Of a stretch of DNA of 64,000 nt, positions 59,547-64,000 are shown in pieces. How positions within the stretch are numbered: the first letter of the stretch is position 1; every line of letters begins with the position of its first letter. The DNA is taken from the NCBI GenBank assembly GCA_964410065.1, contig CAYPFO010000010.1:1-64000 (forward strand). Reading direction: 5' to 3'. The position numbers and the translations under genes were made by a program. The DNA is from Serpens sp964410065. GTDB lineage: Bacteria; Pseudomonadota; Gammaproteobacteria; Pseudomonadales; Pseudomonadaceae. The notes below the pieces were generated by a model, which searched no databases, was not told the origin of the DNA, and saw nothing but the letters and a program-made list of their open reading frames with translations.

Positions 59547-62276
59547 ATGCCAGCTCCTCTCAATACGTCCCCCGCCTGGCATGCCCAGACCGCCGAACAC
59601 CTGATCACCCAGTTGCAGGCCGATCCACAGGGCCTGAGCACTGCCGAAGCCGCCCGCCGCCTGCAGCACTATGGCGAGAACCGCCTGCCGGCCGCGAAGA
59701 AACGCGGCCCGCTGCTGCGCTTTCTGCGGCAGTTCCACAACCTGTTGCTCTACCTGATGCTGGGCGCCGCCGCGATCACCGCCCTGCTCGGCCACTGGGT
59801 GGACAGTGCGGTAATTGTCACCGCCGTGCTGGTCAATGTACTGATCGGTTTTATTCAGGAAGGCAAGGCGGAGAACGCCCTGGACAGCATTCGCCAACTG
59901 CTGTCGACTCGCGCCACGGTGCTGCGCGATGGCCAGAAACGGGAAATAGGCGCCGAGCAGTTGGTACCAGGCGATATCGTACTGCTGGCCTCAGGCGACA
60001 AGGTACCGGCCGACCTGCGCCTGCTTGATATCAAGAACCTGCGCATCGAGGAGGCCGCACTGACCGGCGAATCCCAAGCCGTAGACAAGGATTGCGCCAC
60101 CGTCGCGGCGGACGCTCCCTTGGGCGACCGTTTCGACATGGCCTGGTCGGGCACGCTGGTGGTCAACGGTCAGGGGCACGGCCTGGTGGTGGCCACCGGC
60201 GCGCAGACTGAACTGGGCCATATCAATAGCCTGCTGAATCGCGTACAGGCCATCTCCACCCCGCTGCTGCGCCAGATCGACCGTTTCGGTCGCTGGCTGG
60301 CGTTGGTCATCCTCGGCATGGTGGTACTGACCTTTGCCCTCGGCACTCTGTGGCGCGGCCATGATCCCGGCGATATGTTCCTGATGGCCGTGGCACTCAC
60401 AGCATCGGCCATCCCGGAGGGCCTGCCGGCGATCATGACCGTGATGCTCGCCCTCGGCGTGCAACGCATGGCGCGCAAGAACGCCATCGTCCGGCGCTTA
60501 CCGGCGGTGGAAACCCTGGGTTCAGTGACGGTGATCTGCTCGGACAAGACCGGCACCCTGACCCGCAACGAAATGACCGTGCAGCGCGTGGTCTGCGCCG
60601 AGGCGATCTACACGGTCGAGGGCGTCGGCTATGCCCCGCAGGGCGGGTTCACTCAGAACGGTCAAGTGGTCGATCCCCTCGCGCAACCGAGCCTGCTGGC
60701 CAGCCTGCGCGCCGGGCTGTTGAGCAATAACGCCCGTCTGGTGCAAGACGCCAGCGGCTGGGGCATTGAAGGCGATCCCACGGAAGGCGCCTTGCTGGTG
60801 CTGGCGGGCAAGGCCGGTTTGAGCCACGACGCGGAACACCGCGACTGGCCGCGCAGCGACGTCATTCCTTTCGAGTCAGAACATCGTTTCACCGCCAGTC
60901 TGCATCACGCCACCAACGGCTCGGCACGCATCCATGTTGTTGGCGCCCCCGAACGCATTCTGGAGATGTGCAGCCTGCAGCGCGGAGAGCAGGGCGACCA
61001 GCCCCTGCAGCCGGATTATTGGCGGCGCATGTTCACCGACACCGCCGCCAACGGCCTGCGCATGCTGGTGATCGCCGAAAAGGACGTGGCACCGGAGCAA
61101 CGTCATCTCGGATTCGAGGACATGCAAACCGGCTTCACCCTGCTCGCCCTGATCGGCATCATCGACCCGCCGCGCAGCGAAGCCATTGCTGCGGTCGCCG
61201 AATGCCAGCGGGCCGGCATTCGCGTCAAGATGATCACGGGCGACCATGCCGACACCGCCCGCACCATCGGCGCGCAGCTGGGCATCGGTGTCGGCAAGCC
61301 GGCCATGACCGGCGCCGAACTGGAAATGGTCGATGACGCCGAACTGCGCCGCCTGGCACAAGAAATCGACATCTTCGCGCGCACCAGCCCGGCCCATAAG
61401 CTGCGCCTGGTGCAGGCCCTGCAGGCCAATGGCGAGGTCGTCGCCATGACCGGCGATGGCGTCAACGACGCGCCCGCCCTGAAACGCGCGGATGTCGGCG
61501 TGGCCATGGGCAACAAGGGCACCGAGGCGGCCAAGGAAGCCGCCGACATGGTGCTGGCAGACGACAACTTCGCCACCATTGGCAACGCGGTGCGCGAAGG
61601 CCGGGCGGTCTATGAAAACCTGAAGAAATTCATCCTGTTCATGCTGCCCACCAATGGCGGCGAAGCCCTGATCGTGATCGCCGCCATTCTGTTCCAGCTG
61701 GCCTTGCCGCTCACGGCAGTGCAGGTGCTCTGGATCAACATGGTCACCTCCGCCGCGCTCAGCCTGGCCCTGGCCGCCGAGCCCACCGAACCCGGCCTGA
61801 TGCGCCGCCCGCCCCGTGATCCTGGTGAAGCGCTGCTCTCAGGGCTGTTCATCTGGCGTGTGGTGTTCGTGTCGGTGTTGATGATGACCGCTGCCCTCGG
61901 CCTGTTTCTCTGGGAGCTGGAGCGCGGCACACCGCTGGACAAAGCGCGCACCCTGGCGGTCAACGTGGTGGTGGCCTGCGAAATGTTCTACCTGCTGAGC
62001 AGTCGATTTATTTTCGCCTCGGTGCTCAACCGCAACGGGCTGCTGGGCAACCCTTGGGTGCTGGTGAGCATTGCCGCGTGCATCCCGCTGCAACTGCTTT
62101 ACACCTATGCCCCACCGCTGCAGAACCTGTTCGGATCAGCGGCCCTGGGTCTGGTCGACTGGGGCAAGGTGGTGGCGGCGGGATCGCTGGTGCTGATCGG
62201 CTCGGAGCTGGAAAAGTGGGTGATTCGTCAGTTCGATTTACACCCTCAGGCGCGACTGCACGTGCAGCCCGCCTGA
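59547..62276 (+). CDS. P2-type cation-transporting ATPase
   Basis: 909 residues. N-terminal cation ATPase domain (TAEHLITQLQADPQGLSTAE), A-domain EEAALTGES, M4 SAIPEGLPA, phosphorylated Asp333 in CSDKTGTLTRNE, P-domain MITGDHADTARTIG and AMTGDGVNDAPALKRADVGV, then six C-terminal helices. It resembles Ca2+/Na+-type pumps: the M4 Glu (PEGLPA) and M5 Asn/Glu (PTNGGE) are present. In M6 the Ca2+-ligand Asp of the SERCA motif NLVTD is Ser (INMVTS). The transported ion is therefore not assigned. ATG 59547 is chosen; the 22 codons upstream in frame are not family-like. Confidence 0.92.
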   Translation: MPAPLNTSPAWHAQTAEHLITQLQADPQGLSTAEAARRLQHYGENRLPAAKKRGPLLRFLRQFHNLLLYLMLGAAAITALLGHWVDSAVIVTAVLVNVLIGFIQEGKAENALDSIRQLLSTRATVLRDGQKREIGAEQLVPGDIVLLASGDKVPADLRLLDIKNLRIEEAALTGESQAVDKDCATVAADAPLGDRFDMAWSGTLVVNGQGHGLVVATGAQTELGHINSLLNRVQAISTPLLRQIDRFGRWLALVILGMVVLTFALGTLWRGHDPGDMFLMAVALTASAIPEGLPAIMTVMLALGVQRMARKNAIVRRLPAVETLGSVTVICSDKTGTLTRNEMTVQRVVCAEAIYTVEGVGYAPQGGFTQNGQVVDPLAQPSLLASLRAGLLSNNARLVQDASGWGIEGDPTEGALLVLAGKAGLSHDAEHRDWPRSDVIPFESEHRFTASLHHATNGSARIHVVGAPERILEMCSLQRGEQGDQPLQPDYWRRMFTDTAANGLRMLVIAEKDVAPEQRHLGFEDMQTGFTLLALIGIIDPPRSEAIAAVAECQRAGIRVKMITGDHADTARTIGAQLGIGVGKPAMTGAELEMVDDAELRRLAQEIDIFARTSPAHKLRLVQALQANGEVVAMTGDGVNDAPALKRADVGVAMGNKGTEAAKEAADMVLADDNFATIGNAVREGRAVYENLKKFILFMLPTNGGEALIVIAAILFQLALPLTAVQVLWINMVTSAALSLALAAEPTEPGLMRRPPRDPGEALLSGLFIWRVVFVSVLMMTAALGLFLWELERGTPLDKARTLAVNVVVACEMFYLLSSRFIFASVLNRNGLLGNPWVLVSIAACIPLQLLYTYAPPLQNLFGSAALGLVDWGKVVAAGSLVLIGSELEKWVIRQFDLHPQARLHVQPA

Positions 62277-62301
62277 GTCTGCGGGTGATTCTGGCCGTGG
62301 A

Positions 62302-63189
62302 TCAGAACGCCAATCCCAGCTCTTCAAGCGCCTTGTCCAGGCGCTTGCCGCGCGCCGCGGCGGCCAGCTTGAGTAGGCTGCGATCGCGACGCCACAGCCC
62401 GATCCACGGCTGCGGCGTGGTGGCCAACGCGGCCTCCAATTCGGCCTCCAGCCCATCGTTCTGGGCGAACAGGCCGGCGAGCAGTACATGGGTAACCGGG
62501 TCTTTAGCGTCGTGCCGGGCCAGCTCGGCACCCGCGGTCAGCAGACCGGCCAGGCGCAGCTGCAATTCTCGCGGCCAGCCGCAGTTCAGACCGACGCCAT
62601 ACAGCCAAGCGGTCAGCGCCATCAGCACATGCAGGTCCTCGATGCTGCGAAACGGTTTTACATAATCATCCCAGCCGTCACCGGGTAGTACTTCAGCCAC
62701 AGCATTGGTTAGATGCAAACGGGCGTGGGGAATGTCCACCAGCATCGGCAGCGCCGGCCGCTCTTCCAGGCGCGCACCGTCGCCCTTGCTGTTGACTCGG
62801 CACAGCGTCAGCCGTGGCGCCTTGCCAGCCGGTTCGCTGCGCGCCGCCACTAGATACCAGTCCGCCAACGTGCCGGCGGTGACGAAATCCTTGCAGCCCT
62901 GCAGACGGCCGTGGTCCAGACGGGTGCTCAAATCCGCCGGGCGCAGGCTGCGGCGTTCGGTGACGCAGAAAGCCCCGAGGCTCAGCGGCGCCGCTGGCCA
63001 GAGCGCGCGTAACGCCGCCTGATAGCCCGCCAGAAACGCCAGCCCCGGCGTATCCGCCAGACGGCCGCCCAGCATGGCCAATCCGATCGGAGCCAGCCCG
63101 TCGGCGTGGGCCAGCAGGTCGGCGTACCAGGTTTGCAGTTCAGTAGAAGGCAGGCGATCGAGAGGGCCAAGCAGCCGTTTCCAGGGCAT
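62302..63189 (-). CDS. Acyl-CoA dehydrogenase-like protein, short form
   Basis: 295 residues. The part from about residue 70 resembles the middle domain of acyl-CoA dehydrogenases: GAFCVTERRSLRPADLSTRL, LQGCKDFVTAGTLADWYLVA. The usual motif is TE-GSD followed by G-K-FITNG-AD. The C-terminal helical domain is shortened and I do not see the catalytic Glu. Start 63189 (MPWKRLLGPLD) has AAGGA at good distance; ATG 63243 is an alternative. It may be a flavoprotein with lost or altered activity. Confidence 0.75.
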   Translation of the reverse strand: MPWKRLLGPLDRLPSTELQTWYADLLAHADGLAPIGLAMLGGRLADTPGLAFLAGYQAALRALWPAAPLSLGAFCVTERRSLRPADLSTRLDHGRLQGCKDFVTAGTLADWYLVAARSEPAGKAPRLTLCRVNSKGDGARLEERPALPMLVDIPHARLHLTNAVAEVLPGDGWDDYVKPFRSIEDLHVLMALTAWLYGVGLNCGWPRELQLRLAGLLTAGAELARHDAKDPVTHVLLAGLFAQNDGLEAELEAALATTPQPWIGLWRRDRSLLKLAAAARGKRLDKALEELGLAF

Positions 63190-63262
63190 CGGGAAGTCCT
63201 TCAGGGGGAGATGGGGCGAGGCTAGCAGGTCAGTCGCTGTCATGTCCTCGACTGCCTGTACA

Positions 63263-63326
63263 TTCCCGTGACCGAGGCGCGGAGCGCCTGCGGCTGCATT
63301 CCCACACGGAACGTGGGAACCATCAC
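63263..63326. repeat. REP-like intergenic palindrome
   Basis: GGCGCGGAGCGCC is followed by a hairpin ATTCCCAC-ACGGAAC-GTGGGAAC. Both resemble REP-type repeats of Pseudomonas. It is in the spacer between the two minus-strand genes; only one copy is seen in the window. Confidence 0.4.
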
Positions 63327-63333
63327 ATGCCCA

Positions 63334-64000
63334 TCAGACCAACTCGATGCGATCCGCTTCGATACGGATCAGGCCCTGCTTGTACAACCCGCCGATGGCC
63401 TTCTTGAAGTTGCCCTTGCTGACGCCGAAGCGCTGGGCGATGACGTCCGGCGCGCTCTTGTCGGACAGTGGCAGCGTGCCGTCATTGTCACGCAACTGAG
63501 CCAAAATCTGCTCAGGCAAGCTGTCCACCAGTTGCTCGACAGGCGGCTGCAGGCTCAGGCTGATCTTGCCGTCGTCACGCATGTCCTTGATGAAGCCGGT
63601 CTCGCGCATGCCGGGGCGCAGGAACTTGAACACTTCGTTCTTATGGATCAAGCCCCAATGCTGGCTGTCGATGATCGCCTTGAAGCCCAGGTCCGTGGGT
63701 TCAACTACCAGCAAATCGACCTGCTGCCCAGGGGTGTAGCGGGCCGGGGTGGTGTCCAGATAACGATCCAGGCGCGCGGTGGCGGTGATGCGCCGGGTGC
63801 GGCGGTCCAGGTAGACGTGCACCACCACATAATCGCCCACTTGCAGCGGACGCTTTTCTTCCGAGTGCGGCAGCAGCAGGTCCTTGGGCAGACCCCAATC
63901 GAGGAACAGGCCGACGCGGTTGATTTCCACCACCTTGAGGCTGGCGAATCCACCGACCTGCGCCTTGGGCGTGAGGGTCGTGGCGATCGGCCGGTCGTCG
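63334..64000 (-). CDS. cvfB: CvfB/YitL-type S1 RNA-binding protein (5' end outside window)
   Basis: The frame is open to the window edge, giving the last 222 residues or so. S1-like beta-barrels are visible: ASLKVVEINRVGLFLDWGLP, KRPLQVGDYVVVHVYLDRRT and GFKAIIDSQHWGLIHKNEVF. They are followed by a C-terminal winged helix (DVIAQRFGVSKGNFKKAIGG, LYKQGLIRIEADRIEL). This layout is that of CvfB (conserved virulence factor B), sometimes mislabelled as a GntR regulator because of the winged helix. It probably binds RNA. Confidence 0.9.
   Translation of the reverse strand, partial: DDRPIATTLTPKAQVGGFASLKVVEINRVGLFLDWGLPKDLLLPHSEEKRPLQVGDYVVVHVYLDRRTRRITATARLDRYLDTTPARYTPGQQVDLLVVEPTDLGFKAIIDSQHWGLIHKNEVFKFLRPGMRETGFIKDMRDDGKISLSLQPPVEQLVDSLPEQILAQLRDNDGTLPLSDKSAPDVIAQRFGVSKGNFKKAIGGLYKQGLIRIEADRIELV

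Noticed and set aside
1..64000. CRISPR arrays, tRNA/rRNA genes, prophage genes, integrases
   Set aside because: I looked for spaced direct repeats, tRNA-like cloverleaves and phage or integrase motifs and saw none; only small non-coding repeats are present.

Overview
The window is 64 kb of ordinary, densely coding, GC-rich gammaproteobacterial chromosome. Gene content and order point to Pseudomonas: rnfBCDGE-nth, a rapA/MHYT-GGDEF-EAL pair, the braCDEFG branched-chain amino acid transporter, the cheR-cheV / flgA-flgM-flgN-flgZ block, purU-mvaT-sbcB, and a usp-pyk-fumarase block. MvaT, BraC and Nth read as close matches to the Pseudomonas proteins as I remember them. The species cannot be fixed by eye. 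Having rnf together with these neighbourhoods suggests the aeruginosa/mendocina/stutzeri side of the genus (inference). I see no rRNA, tRNA, CRISPR array, prophage or complete insertion sequence.

Layout. 1-6.5 kb: the Rnf electron-transport complex (rnfB cut by the window edge), nth and a small acidic protein. 6.6-13.1 kb: an azoreductase, a LysR regulator, a periplasmic cyclophilin, a FemAB-like protein, a DUF2057 lipoprotein, a porin, and a 38-residue membrane protein that looks like the cbb3-oxidase subunit CcoM, with two ANR/FNR-like boxes upstream. 13.4-19.3 kb: two small proteins, the RNA polymerase recycling ATPase RapA and an MHYT-GGDEF-EAL signalling protein. 19.3-21.9 kb: hydroxypyruvate isomerase and tartronate-semialdehyde reductase homologues plus two small DUF proteins. 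22.1-27.0 kb: braC and braDEFG. 27.1-29.1 kb: a lemA-TPM-TPM operon. 29.3-33.9 kb: chemotaxis and flagellar assembly genes. 33.9-45.3 kb: an MFS permease, a glutamine-synthetase-like enzyme, two chemoreceptors separated by a decayed methyltransferase gene, and a two-gene RND efflux pump. 45.4-49.9 kb: small proteins, purU, mvaT, sbcB and a PilZ protein. 49.9-56.2 kb: small envelope proteins, a tandem universal stress protein, pyruvate kinase and class I fumarase. 56.3-64 kb: a DJ-1/PfpI protein, a lipoprotein, a phospholipase-D-type synthase, YceI, a P2-type ATPase, an acyl-CoA-dehydrogenase-like protein and the 3' part of a cvfB-like gene.

Functional links. Motility and c-di-GMP are over-represented: FlgA/M/N/Z, CheR, CheV, two MCPs, a second PilZ protein and an MHYT-GGDEF-EAL protein. 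Promoter motifs support flagellar-cascade control: sigma-28-type sites before flgM and before the plus-strand chemoreceptor, and a sigma-54-type site before flgA. Redox and respiration genes (Rnf, CcoM-like, azoreductase) form a second theme.

The least expected items are: the CcoM-like microgene under ANR-like boxes; five ~66-residue repeats in the RnfC tail; two copies of a ~75-bp palindromic element (one between rnfC and rnfD); a 142-bp MITE-like element with TA ends whose left terminus contains the flgA stop codon; a twin TTTTGACGTCA motif spaced 22 bp; and an MHYT protein whose GGDEF site is intact while its EAL site looks dead.
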